From Bacteroidales bacterium UBA4331 (GTDB taxonomy: Bacteria; Bacteroidota; Bacteroidia; Bacteroidales; Paludibacteraceae), in the NCBI GenBank assembly GCA_002394395.1, contig DGTR01000020.1:1-64000 (forward strand): DNA of 64,000 nucleotides. Reading direction: 5' to 3'. The notes below the pieces were generated by a model that did no database searches, was not told the DNA's origin, and saw nothing but the letters and a program-made list of their open reading frames with translations. The position numbers and the translations under genes are program-made. Positions 41,747 to 51,500 of this stretch are shown piece after piece (positions within the stretch are counted from its first letter, which is position 1; the number at the start of each line of letters is the position of its first letter).

Positions 41747-43765
41747 GTGAAACGACAAATACGAGTCATAATAATCATTTTATTCCTCCTCCCTTCCTTT
41801 CAGGGAAGGGCCGAGGATGCCCCTTTCAACCTTCATCCTTCAACGTTCACCTTAGACGAAGTCATACTGGACATCTACAATGCCGTGACGGAGTTCAGCG
41901 AAGTGGATTACGAGCAGCTGCAGACGGATCTGTACGCGCTGCATGACGCGCCGATAGACCTGAATAACACTTCGGACGAAGAGCTCTCGCAACTATATTT
42001 TCTCTCGCCGCAGCAGATAGATGATATCCTCGCCTACGCCGGCAGACACCCGTTCGAATCGCTGTATGAGTTACGGCTCATCCCGTCGCTGACGGAGTAC
42101 GAGATCCGCGACCTATTGCCGTTCGTCCAAATCAGAAATCATAAATCAGAAATCATAAATCAAAAATTGTATCCCCGCGAGGTCTTTGCGCACGCGACAC
42201 ATGAGGTTATCACGCGCGTGGACGCGCGTAATATAGAAGGAGTGGAAGGTACGGACCCGATGTACGCGCAGGGACGTTACCGGTTTGATTACCAAAGGAA
42301 GGTCACGTTCGGTGCGCAGTTGAGACGGCCGGTGGGAGGTATAGCGAAGGATCTGCAATACGGCGCGTACCTGCAACTACGCGACATAACGCCCCATCTG
42401 CACACGGTGGTAGGGGGTAATTTTCAGGCCTCTTTCGGGCAGGGTTTGGTGCTCGCGCCGGTCTTTCATTCCGGCAAGAGTTCGTATGTCTCTTCGGTCG
42501 GCATGCAGCAGCAGGGCCTGCGGTATTACTCGTCGGTCGATGGCGAAGGACTGCACGGCGTAGGAGCTACCATCCGCCATGCTTTCTCATCGCAGACGAG
42601 GCTGGACGCCACTGCACTCTACTCCATGCGCCGCGCGAATGACTCCACCTGGCACCACCTGATTGGCGCCAACCTCACGCTGCGACATAAACGGCTGGAA
42701 GTCCAGCTGACAGCGATAGAGAACCTCTGGTCGGACAGTATTCACCCCTACCGCAACGCCAAGTACAACCGCCATTATTTCCGCGGCCGCAACCAGGCAG
42801 TCATAGGCGCTTCGTTCCGGTACAACCACGGCTGGTTTGATGCCTTCGGAGAGGTGGCTACAGCGCAAAATTATAAACGCTTCGAAGAAGCACTAAACGG
42901 CGAAGCCATAAACCCTATAAACGGCGAAGCCGTAAACTCGCCCCACTGGGGCCTCGGTGCTCTCATAGGCAGCCGGTTCTATCCTACGCAGGGCGTCTCG
43001 CTTGTGGCGCTGTACCGCTATTACTCGCCGTATTTCGATAACGACTTGGGTTACGCTTTCTCCGAGACCTCGCGCATCAACGACGAGAACGGCGGGTACT
43101 TGGGTTTTGAGATCACCCGCTGGCGCAACTGGCGGATTTCTGGTTACGGGGATGTGTTCTATTTCAGCGGCTACAAGTACGGTCTGGGGGATGCAGTTAA
43201 GACACTGGGATACGATGCCATGGCAGAATTGCAGTATCATCATTCCACCATTTCATCATTCAGCGAAGCGGCTCATTCCGTCATTCCCCAATGGCGGCTT
43301 TCTCTCCGCCTGAGGGCGCGGCAGAAAGGCGATGCCACCTACTCCACCCGTGCGCAGTTCGATTGGGCTCAGGGCAGCTGGTCGCTGCGTACCACCGCGG
43401 AAGCCAACCTGGTTAATCAATCACCAATAACCTACGGTTTCACCATATTCCAAGACATCTCTTACTCCCTTCCTTTAAGGGAAGGGCGGGGGTTAGGCTT
43501 TCGCCTCCGGCTCCAGGGCTTCGACGCCCGCGAGTGGGCGAACCGCATCTATACCTACGAGCACGATGTGCTGTTCGCTTTTTCTATCCCTGCGACTTAT
43601 GGTTTGGGCGGCAGGGCATACCTATGCCTGCGGTGGCAGATTATCCCGCAACTGACGCTCTATTTCCGCGCCTCCGAGACTGTCTATGCAAAGCAGTGGG
43701 CGACCGCTCACGATCGCCCACAAACCCGCACAGACCTTCATCTGCTCCTTCGTGCCAAGTTATAG
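41747..43765 (+). CDS. Helix-hairpin-helix protein with outer-membrane-like C-terminal region
   Basis: 672 residues from GTG 41747 (MKRQIRVIIIILFLLPSF), preferred over an ATG at 41720 because that lies upstream of the -7 element. Signal-like start, then a tandem HhH region (~50-130: PIDLNNTSDEELSQLYFLSP, QQIDDILAYAG, YELRLIPSLTEYEIRDLLPF). The rest is beta-rich with aromatic girdles (GQGLVLAPVFHSGKSSYVSSV, LVALYRYYSPYFDNDLGYAF), like an outer-membrane barrel. This combination is widespread in Bacteroidota and unnamed; DNA uptake has been guessed from the HhH part. Four in-frame repeat insertions are present (41788, 42129, 42894, 43465). Confidence 0.75.
   Translation: MKRQIRVIIIILFLLPSFQGRAEDAPFNLHPSTFTLDEVILDIYNAVTEFSEVDYEQLQTDLYALHDAPIDLNNTSDEELSQLYFLSPQQIDDILAYAGRHPFESLYELRLIPSLTEYEIRDLLPFVQIRNHKSEIINQKLYPREVFAHATHEVITRVDARNIEGVEGTDPMYAQGRYRFDYQRKVTFGAQLRRPVGGIAKDLQYGAYLQLRDITPHLHTVVGGNFQASFGQGLVLAPVFHSGKSSYVSSVGMQQQGLRYYSSVDGEGLHGVGATIRHAFSSQTRLDATALYSMRRANDSTWHHLIGANLTLRHKRLEVQLTAIENLWSDSIHPYRNAKYNRHYFRGRNQAVIGASFRYNHGWFDAFGEVATAQNYKRFEEALNGEAINPINGEAVNSPHWGLGALIGSRFYPTQGVSLVALYRYYSPYFDNDLGYAFSETSRINDENGGYLGFEITRWRNWRISGYGDVFYFSGYKYGLGDAVKTLGYDAMAELQYHHSTISSFSEAAHSVIPQWRLSLRLRARQKGDATYSTRAQFDWAQGSWSLRTTAEANLVNQSPITYGFTIFQDISYSLPLREGRGLGFRLRLQGFDAREWANRIYTYEHDVLFAFSIPATYGLGGRAYLCLRWQIIPQLTLYFRASETVYAKQWATAHDRPQTRTDLHLLLRAKL
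41788..41824 (+). repeat. Palindromic GGGAAGG element in the HHH gene (copy 3)
   Basis: CTCCCTTCC-tttca-GGGAAGG followed by GCCGAGGATGCCCC. It encodes LPSFQGRAEDAPF just after the signal peptide. Confidence 0.65.
42129..42163. repeat. Five heptamers (AAATCAG/AAATCAT) in the HHH gene
   Basis: AAATCAGAAATCAT twice, then AAATCAA. It encodes RNHKSEIINQK. Confidence 0.88.
42894..42937. repeat. 20-bp direct repeat, 24-bp period, in the HHH gene
   Basis: TAAACGGCGAAGCCATAAAC and TAAACGGCGAAGCCGTAAAC. It encodes NGEAINPINGEAVNS. Confidence 0.85.
43465..43498 (+). repeat. Palindromic GGGAAGG element in the HHH gene (copy 4)
   Basis: CTCCCTTCC-ttt-AAGGGAAGGG followed by CGGGGGTTAGG. It encodes SLPLREGRGLG, a different frame from the other copies. 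Confidence 0.75.
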
Positions 43766-43773
43766 GTCTATCA

Positions 43774-44166
43774 TCATTCTATCGTTTTTTCCGCGCGATA
43801 TTTTCGGAAACATGCATACGCAAACGCCAGCAGCATCAGCGGGAAAAAGACATCACCTACAGGCATAGGCTCACCGGGAAGTTTTGTATCCTCGCCGTCA
43901 TCTCCCCATCCTTCATCCTCACCTATGCGACGTATATGCCCCGGGCGATAGGATGCAGGCGCATTTGCCGATGGGACACTACCGGATACCATAGTGACGC
44001 CGGTAGCCGCAGCCATCGGAAGGGTAGATCCGGAATAAGCCATAACGGACGTAGAGCGCATCTGCACAACAGGTTGTTTTCCCCATTCCTTATCAAAGAT
44101 TTGAGCATTGGCGCTCAGGACACTCACCAAACTCATTATGATCAATAAATATCTCAATGCTTTCAT
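43774..44166 (-). CDS. Small secreted protein with C-terminal membrane anchor
   Basis: 130 residues from the ATG at 44166 (MKALRYLLIIMSLVSVLSANA signal, cleavage near AQIF). The middle is low-complexity Ser/Gly/Pro/Asp. The tail is tripartite: P-V-G-D, hydrophobic FFPLMLLAFAYACF, then basic RKYRAEK, the general shape of exosortase/archaeosortase-like sorting signals. No family is recognised. It follows two giant secreted proteins on the same strand and could be the last gene of that set. Confidence 0.6.
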   Translation of the reverse strand: MKALRYLLIIMSLVSVLSANAQIFDKEWGKQPVVQMRSTSVMAYSGSTLPMAAATGVTMVSGSVPSANAPASYRPGHIRRIGEDEGWGDDGEDTKLPGEPMPVGDVFFPLMLLAFAYACFRKYRAEKTIE

Positions 44167-44180
44167 ATTCTCAATTTCTT

Positions 44181-44208
44181 TAAACATTAAACACTAAACA
44201 TTAAACAT
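44181..44208. repeat. Four heptamers (TAAACAT/TAAACAC)
   Basis: TAAACATTAAACAC then TAAACATTAAACAT. It fills the gap right after the stop of the 1431-residue protein gene. Confidence 0.85.
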
Positions 44209-47200
44209 TTATTTCACTTTCTTGCCTGTTGCGTCATAAATTATGCCGTTATGCCAAATATAGACATTTTCATGATAGATGAATTTAACCGGTCCATTGC
44301 CCTTGTTTCCTTCGCCAATGACATCTATTGCTGTCGGTGTCTGGCGGGTACCCACAACCGCATTGATTGCGAACCGTCCGTTTATCGTTCCGGCAGAGGT
44401 GATAAATGTATAATTTTCCTCTATCAGGTTCGTGATCTGATCATTATTCGCATAGTCGATCAGATAAACACCTTCCAGATTCTCCACCACGCTGGCGTTA
44501 TCGAGCGAGAAGGTATATTCTCCTTCCACCGGTATGCGTACTTGGACAGGGATCCACTCTTGTGCCAGAACCGGAGAGATAGCCAGATAAGCCATATTCT
44601 GCTCGCCGTAATACATGTACGTACGCAAGGTGTTGCTATTGCTCAGCAGTTTGGCCAGATCGGCGTTTGTCTCATATTCTGCGGTGTAGTTTTCGCCTAC
44701 CAGAATACCCATCATATCTTCGGCTCCATCTCCTGCGAGCGTGATGTACGCACGCTGGATAGGCATCGTCTCGTCTGCAACCTCTTTGCGATAACTCGGA
44801 GCTGATGCCTGTCGGTTCACCTCGCCGAATGTCACCGTTCCGTTCTTAGGCGCTTGGATCAGGAATCCGCTTGCCGGCTTCAGTTTGGTGGAAACAATCG
44901 GCACTTGGTCGTATTCCTGGAAATCGATATCCGGGATATTGGCATACTCGATTGCTCCTTCATCCGTATAACTCAGTGCGCCTTTATACAGCGACATGTA
45001 CGGGTTGGCGATGAAATTCCATCCTTTGGCATAAGAGGGGGTAGATGCGTCACCATAAGCCAAGACGGTTACTTGGTCTTTGTGCGTGCTTTCCAATACA
45101 CCTTTTTCCCCTCCTGTGGTCCACGCTGCTGAAGGGATTGTCAGCGGCATACGGATGATGGAGAAGGCTTTTCCGGCAGGACGTTTCGCCGTCATGGCAT
45201 AAGCTTTGCTGGGTTCTAACTTGACAGGAATAGGATTGCATCCGTCATCTCCGTATAGTTTCCAGTTCGCACTCTCGCCTACACCTACTTGCACATTGGC
45301 TGCGCGGCTTGCGCCGTCGTAGTAACGCAGGCGAACCGAACCGGTTGTGGTTCCGATGAGGGCTTTTGACTTGGTATTCTTGTACCATATCTTGGATCCG
45401 TCATTGACACTCAGATCTACCTCCCATGGTACGGCTATCGGATAGTATTGGTCGAAATCAATGTACCAGTCGGCATAAGCGTTAGTCGCTTGCAAGTTGC
45501 CGTTCGTCGGCGTGATATACAGCCGTGCTACATCGTATTTCTTGTCTCCGTTCAACCGGTTCCAACCGTTGCGCATCACTAAGGTAGTGGCTTTCAGTGT
45601 TCCGGTGGTCACATTGACTGTCGCGCCCGGATAGATATTCAGTTCCTTAATAGTGACATCCGAATTATCGTAAGCACTAGCGTCCACAGTCACAGTCACG
45701 TTCGGGAGGACGTGTACCTCCGTATTCCAAGCACTCTTGAGAGAGTAGTTTGTTTTATTGATAGTAATGTCGCTTGCTACGATAGTAGGTACTATAATGT
45801 TGCTTACCGCAATCATCACGTCGCTGCTGTTGTACCATTCGAGTGTCAGCATCTGGCCTTCGTTCGCTGCGAAATCAATCACATCGCCGAAGGCTACGGT
45901 GTAGTCATACTTGGTAGCACCGGTTCCATTGCTTGTCTTGGTCTCTGCCAGAGTAATCAAACTGCTCTCAGCGCCGTTCAGTAAGGCTTTCACCTTTTCG
46001 GCTGCAACACCTGTTCCGCCGGCATTGGCTTTATCCACTTCCACTATCGCATTATGGTGTCCCCAGGCGACAATCTCCGCTTCCGTAAATACCACACTGC
46101 TCGCAGGAATAAGCCGCAACTCTTCTACACCGCTGGCAAATAGTCCCCAATCCGGATTGCCGGCATTATCACGCAAGCTTAAAGAACTGGTATTATTGGC
46201 GCAATAGATGGTGTATTTGGCATCCTGCGGGTTGGTGATGGAGGTGTTTGTCTGCTTCAACTGCCACCACCATCCGGCACTCAAATCGCTCGTTGCTTTC
46301 GCGTTATTGCTCTTACCTAATGTTCTGGTACCTGTCGCACTACCGAACAACGGAGCCGGACCGGCAGGGTCATTTCCATCTTCAATACTCATCGTCAGAC
46401 GGATATATTGACCGTTGCCGCCGGAAATATTGGATGCGGTTGGAGCCGCCAAACCATATTTGTTGCTTGCGTCGGTATATGCAACACTCGGGTTGTTGAT
46501 ATCATTTACTGCTATCTCGGATGGTTTAGGATTCGTGGTAGAAGCCATATCCGATGGCAGAGCCCACCATTTACCATCTTTCTTTGCCGCAATCACGAAG
46601 TCTGCCGGCAAGTGACGGCCGATGATATCTTGTGTCAGATTAACCGTCTTGGGTTTCGCACCGCCAACACTCACCGTAATACCGGTTAACTCATCCAATC
46701 CGTCGTCCGTATCACCTACTGCCGGCGTATAGAAAATATATGCCACGGCATTAATCGCACCGGAAGCATCGGTAGCTAAAGCCGCTCCCGTACGGCTCTT
46801 TATCTCGAATTTCGCAGGCAGGTCAGGGAATGTCAGTGTCTGGCCGGGAGTCAGACCGCTACCGACAATCAGGATCGAGTCTTGCGAACGAACCTTCTTG
46901 CCTGCCGCCGACGTAATGAACATAGGTGCGTCTGCTGTCACTAATTTAGGTGTCAGCGTCAGCTCCGCACAAGAGAACACATAGTCGGTATAACTTGCAT
47001 CCCTCCAAAGAGCATAGAAAGTAATATTGCCCGTTACGGTGTGGTCATACGGCAAAGTGCGTTTCGTGCCTCCTGCCGAACCTTCAGCCCAACCGTCAAA
47101 CACCTTCCCGCTCGGAGCAGTGAACCCGCATGCCGGCAAGGCATAACTGCTGCCGTAGTCTTTTTCCACACCGTCCATGCTTCCGCTTCCACCGTTGGCA

Positions 47201-48504
47201 TTGAAGGAAACGGTGTAGGTGTTTAATGCCCAATGTGCATAGAGGGTAACATCATCACTGGTATTGCTCCATTTGCCATCGGTAATGTATCCCGTTACAT
47301 CTGTTGCCGCAAAAGATCCATCTGCTTCCAGTACTTTGACGGGCGTGGCGTCATTGGTATAGTATCCATCCAGATGGTAACCGCTATTCGTATTGGTGGC
47401 GTGTTCTATCTCACTCAAAGAGGCCGCATTTTGAACTACAGTAGCCAAACCGTCTTCTGAACCGGCTTCCGAGTTGTTTTTCGCTAATTCTATATCGTAT
47501 TCCGCTAAAGTGGTGAAAGAAATTGTCTTGTCAATCGCGCTATTATATCCATCGTCGCAACTATTGATTGCCTGCCACCATATAGTATATGTAGTTCCGG
47601 CAGTTAAGCCCGTTACGTCCCATAAGGTACTACTACCATCATAAGCGTCAATGGTTTTCTCTTTCTCATCCACGATTAATAGTTGATATGTTGCAGCACC
47701 ACTAACTGCATTCCATGATATACGTGCCGCGCTATTTGTGATAGAAGATGCGGCAAGATTGGAAGGGGTTACTTCGGATAGATCAGCTCCAATACAGAAT
47801 GAAGTTCCTTCTTCAGATTCGTTCACTGCGCAATAGGTTTCTCCATCTCCTTTTGCATAAACCGACCATGTGTAGTTTCCTGTTGGCAGATCTCCTTTCA
47901 TGTATAATTGCTCAGCAGTTCGGTTATAAGACTGTGTGATAGTACCATCCTTTGTTACTGTTAGTACATAGCCTGAAGCATTGGTTACGGCATTCCAACC
48001 AAAACGCGTTTTCCCATGAGTTGCGTCTGCATTCTCTGTCAAAGATAAACCCGTTGGTTTTGATAGAGGAGTACAATCTAATAATTCTGTAAATTGTACA
48101 TCTGGTGCAGTAGTGTAATAGCCTCCGTATGAATATACCGCATACAATATTGTCGCATCACCATTATAATATTGGTTAGGGTAACCATATTGATTATAGT
48201 AGGTACTTCCATTATTACCTCCACCATTTGTGGGAAAACTGGTATCCGTTGTTTGTGTGCCGGGAGCCCATGCAATAACAGAAAGATAGCCGTCTGAATG
48301 TGTTCCAACTCCATCCCCAGGTTTGTTTCCCTTTTCGAATGTCCCGATATCCACATAAGAGCTGGTGGATTTATTCCATGCTTTAAGTGTGATTGTTACT
48401 CCCCACGCGTTCACGTTCACGCCTACTAATAGAAGGAGTGCGCAAATATATTTAATTGCATTTTTCATAACGTTGTTGTTTTGCAAATTTAAAACGGTTT
48501 TCAT
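44209..48504 (-). CDS. Giant secreted protein with Fn3-like and InlB repeats, T9SS tail
   Basis: 1431 residues. GGGAGA six nt upstream supports the ATG at 48504; ATG 48468 would give a more standard signal peptide (MKNAIKYICALLLLVGVNVNA). Fibronectin-like domains (~150-330: KPTGLSLTENADATHGKTRFGWNAV, LAASSITNSAARISWNAVSGA, given in parts) are followed by an InlB repeat ending in YALW (~435-500) and long beta-rich domains. The end, KFIYHENVYIWHNGIIYDAT then GKKVK, is a T9SS tail. Probably surface adhesin or carbohydrate binding; no enzyme motif. Lies 17 nt downstream of the 2200-residue protein. Confidence 0.85.
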   Translation of the reverse strand: MKTVLNLQNNNVMKNAIKYICALLLLVGVNVNAWGVTITLKAWNKSTSSYVDIGTFEKGNKPGDGVGTHSDGYLSVIAWAPGTQTTDTSFPTNGGGNNGSTYYNQYGYPNQYYNGDATILYAVYSYGGYYTTAPDVQFTELLDCTPLSKPTGLSLTENADATHGKTRFGWNAVTNASGYVLTVTKDGTITQSYNRTAEQLYMKGDLPTGNYTWSVYAKGDGETYCAVNESEEGTSFCIGADLSEVTPSNLAASSITNSAARISWNAVSGAATYQLLIVDEKEKTIDAYDGSSTLWDVTGLTAGTTYTIWWQAINSCDDGYNSAIDKTISFTTLAEYDIELAKNNSEAGSEDGLATVVQNAASLSEIEHATNTNSGYHLDGYYTNDATPVKVLEADGSFAATDVTGYITDGKWSNTSDDVTLYAHWALNTYTVSFNANGGSGSMDGVEKDYGSSYALPACGFTAPSGKVFDGWAEGSAGGTKRTLPYDHTVTGNITFYALWRDASYTDYVFSCAELTLTPKLVTADAPMFITSAAGKKVRSQDSILIVGSGLTPGQTLTFPDLPAKFEIKSRTGAALATDASGAINAVAYIFYTPAVGDTDDGLDELTGITVSVGGAKPKTVNLTQDIIGRHLPADFVIAAKKDGKWWALPSDMASTTNPKPSEIAVNDINNPSVAYTDASNKYGLAAPTASNISGGNGQYIRLTMSIEDGNDPAGPAPLFGSATGTRTLGKSNNAKATSDLSAGWWWQLKQTNTSITNPQDAKYTIYCANNTSSLSLRDNAGNPDWGLFASGVEELRLIPASSVVFTEAEIVAWGHHNAIVEVDKANAGGTGVAAEKVKALLNGAESSLITLAETKTSNGTGATKYDYTVAFGDVIDFAANEGQMLTLEWYNSSDVMIAVSNIIVPTIVASDITINKTNYSLKSAWNTEVHVLPNVTVTVDASAYDNSDVTIKELNIYPGATVNVTTGTLKATTLVMRNGWNRLNGDKKYDVARLYITPTNGNLQATNAYADWYIDFDQYYPIAVPWEVDLSVNDGSKIWYKNTKSKALIGTTTGSVRLRYYDGASRAANVQVGVGESANWKLYGDDGCNPIPVKLEPSKAYAMTAKRPAGKAFSIIRMPLTIPSAAWTTGGEKGVLESTHKDQVTVLAYGDASTPSYAKGWNFIANPYMSLYKGALSYTDEGAIEYANIPDIDFQEYDQVPIVSTKLKPASGFLIQAPKNGTVTFGEVNRQASAPSYRKEVADETMPIQRAYITLAGDGAEDMMGILVGENYTAEYETNADLAKLLSNSNTLRTYMYYGEQNMAYLAISPVLAQEWIPVQVRIPVEGEYTFSLDNASVVENLEGVYLIDYANNDQITNLIEENYTFITSAGTINGRFAINAVVGTRQTPTAIDVIGEGNKGNGPVKFIYHENVYIWHNGIIYDATGKKVK

Positions 48505-48521
48505 ATCTGTCTCCCTTTCTA

Positions 48522-51500
48522 TTATTCTATCTTACTCCATACCGCGTAGAAGGTCTTGCCGTTCTGCGCCTCTACATCTATACTTGCTCCGGCGGTGTAG
48601 AACACGTCTGCACCTGCACCGGCAATCTCGCTATGCGTAGCGTTCGGGTGCTCGTCCGCCCAGCCGCTCTCTATCCAGCCCACCAAGTGTTCATGCTGCT
48701 CCTCGCACGTGTTATATGTCGTGCCGGAGAAATCGCTTGTCGTCGGCGTGGTCTTCGTCAGATAGACAACCCGTTTGTCCGACTCGCCGATAGTGGCTGC
48801 TACAGCACTGAATACCACGCTATGTACATGATCTTCAAACGTAACAGACGGCAGAGCCTTAATCTGTATATTGATCACTTCTTGAACCGAACTGTTGCTG
48901 GTCGAGGTCAGCGTCAGCGTAGTGCTCTCTACTGCTGCTTTGGCATCCGCCTTGTAATAATCAGCGGCTTTGGCGTTCTGCGTAAGATACGCATCCTCTT
49001 TCGCCACTCCATAACCTTTCTTTTTGGCTAATACATCGCTCGGGTCATATTCTATTAAATCAAACTCGGCTCTTTGTCCTACATAAAGCACCACCTTTGA
49101 CGGAATAGCAATCGACTCATCCGGCAGTGCCTGTTTCCATGTCCAGCCGGTTAACTCTTTCTCCGTGATACTTGCACTGACGGTAATTGCGTAAGCCGGC
49201 ATGGAGAAGGCAGGTGGCGTGAGTGAAGAAGCATTAGCGCCCAGAAGCGTACTTGTCACATCTTGCGTCAGGTCAGCGGTTTTCTTGATGGTCCATCCGT
49301 TGAACTGATAACCGGTACTTACCACAGCCTCTAACTCAACGCTCTTGCCCTCGCAAGCACTGTTATAATTGCTGCTCAGCGTACCGCCGGTAACCGCCGT
49401 TCCGCTCTTCGTCACACCAGTAATGTCATACCGCGTGCAGAACTGTGTCATGTATTCTACCGTCGCAGAAGCGTAGTAGATGTCGATATAATATGTCTTG
49501 TATGCTGTCCCATTGTCACCCCTAACCATAAGGTACTGAGTGTTGGCAGGCATCGTATATACATACGGATCGGTTGCACCGCGTGTTCCGGCAGTAATAG
49601 CATCTCCCGATATAGTACCGGCAGCCGAACAAGCATATACTTTGACATTAGAATCCGCATTTTTGTATGCTACTACCACTTTAAGAATATTAGAAAGAGC
49701 ATCCGAATTATAGATTCTTCCGTAATATGTGGCATCCTTTTTGAATTGCAGGAACGGATTCACACCGCCTGTTTCATTTTGATAAATCAAATAGTTTACC
49801 TTGAATCCCTTGCCTCCTACAGTTATGCTCGCATCTGCCGAACTTGCGGATGGATAACTTGTGGATACACCGGTGCTTGTCTTGTCTAATCGGATGACAT
49901 TCAGATTCGTATAAACCGCATAGTATATCTTCTCCGCATTGATGGTCGGAGTGCCGGTGACGAGTGTCGGTTCGCTTGTCTGTGCGCCGAACTCGGTCTC
50001 GCTCCAGCCGACGAAGTTCGGGTAACTGTCATCGGGTATATCCATGCCCTGCGCTGTCATCTCCGTTGCCAATTCACTGGCTGTCGGCAGCGTCGTTGTC
50101 TCGCTTTGATACACATTCTGTGTCAGACCGGTCACGGTTACACCATCGACTTTGTAATATACCTTCACTTGCACCGCATCCGCATAATCCACACGCACCG
50201 TCACATTACCGGTCGCGTTGGTGATGGTATAGGTGCCGTCGCCGTTGTCTATCTTGTCCGCGTTCCCGCTGGTGACAGTCACCGTATAAGTCTTATGATC
50301 GCCCAGACCGGTTACGGTCACTTTGTTGTCGGTCTTGCCGGCTGTACCGTAGGTGTCGTTCGTACCTTCGGTTACCGTCAGGGTATAGACATCGATAGCT
50401 TGGTCTGCGGTCTTATCTACCTCGCAAAGACTATAGGTCGCGCGTACCGCAGTTTGGTCAGACAGTTTGGTACTGAGGCTCGGGCTGAAGGTGCAGTCGC
50501 TTGTCACATCTTCTGTACTGCCGTCAGCCATCGTAGCAGTGACAACCATGCCTGTCTTGTCGAATGTCTCGCCTTCTACATATTTCGTCTTGGTCGGCGC
50601 AGTAGTGATAGCAATACTTCTGACGCCCTTTGTCCAGAAGTTCTGCGAACCGCTGTATACTGTTCCGTGACGGTTAGTCGCGTATGCACGGATATAATAA
50701 TGTGTGCCTTTGGTCAGACCCGTTGCGTCATACGAGAAATCGGCACCTATCGTCGGGTTCGTAGTACCCACTTGCAGTTTGTTCACACCCACACCTCCGA
50801 TAGTAGGGTTGTCGGTCGTACCAATCACAAAACCGTAATCGCTTACATTACATCCGTCTGCGCCTAATGTTGCCAAACCGTCTGTTGCCGTCAGTGTTGC
50901 CGCATCGCAATCAATCGCACTCACCTCAGGTGTCGTGTTCGTGAATGTCGCATCCGCATCGCACGAAGAGCAGGAAGTTACGTAGTTACTGTAGGTTTTT
51001 GCACATCCGGTTAGTGTAATATCATCTACACGGGATGCATTAGCTGCCAACGTGGAGAATTTTACTTGTAACGCTCCAGTACTTCCATTTGATATATTAT
51101 AAGAGCAAGCATGCCAATCTTGGTCTTGAATTGTTGAGACGGAAATCAAGTTGCTTGTCCAACTTTCTCCATCATCTCCACTAACATAACAACCAATAGT
51201 ACGATTCGTATTCTTTCCTGCTTCATTTTTAAAATTAAAAGATAATTGCAAATCCACATATGAACTCTTGTCCCCGAAATCAAATACTATATCTTTGTCG
51301 GAAGATCCGCAGAGCATATGCGAACCACCTGATGCACCGTCATTATCCGAGGGATTAGTAGTATATTTTGAGACTTGCCAATTGGTTGTTGTGGTAATAG
51401 AGGCCGTACTTGCATTATAAAAATAGGAACTTGCACTTGCCCATGCCGTATTAGTGCCACATGTTCCTGTGAAGGGTTCGCTGTATAAAGTAGTACGCGT

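Noticed and set aside
43500..44148. Rightward 204-residue frame after the HHH gene
   Set aside because: It overlaps the end of the HHH gene and the opposite-strand small membrane-tailed protein. Its composition (Arg/His-rich) is typical of an antisense shadow.
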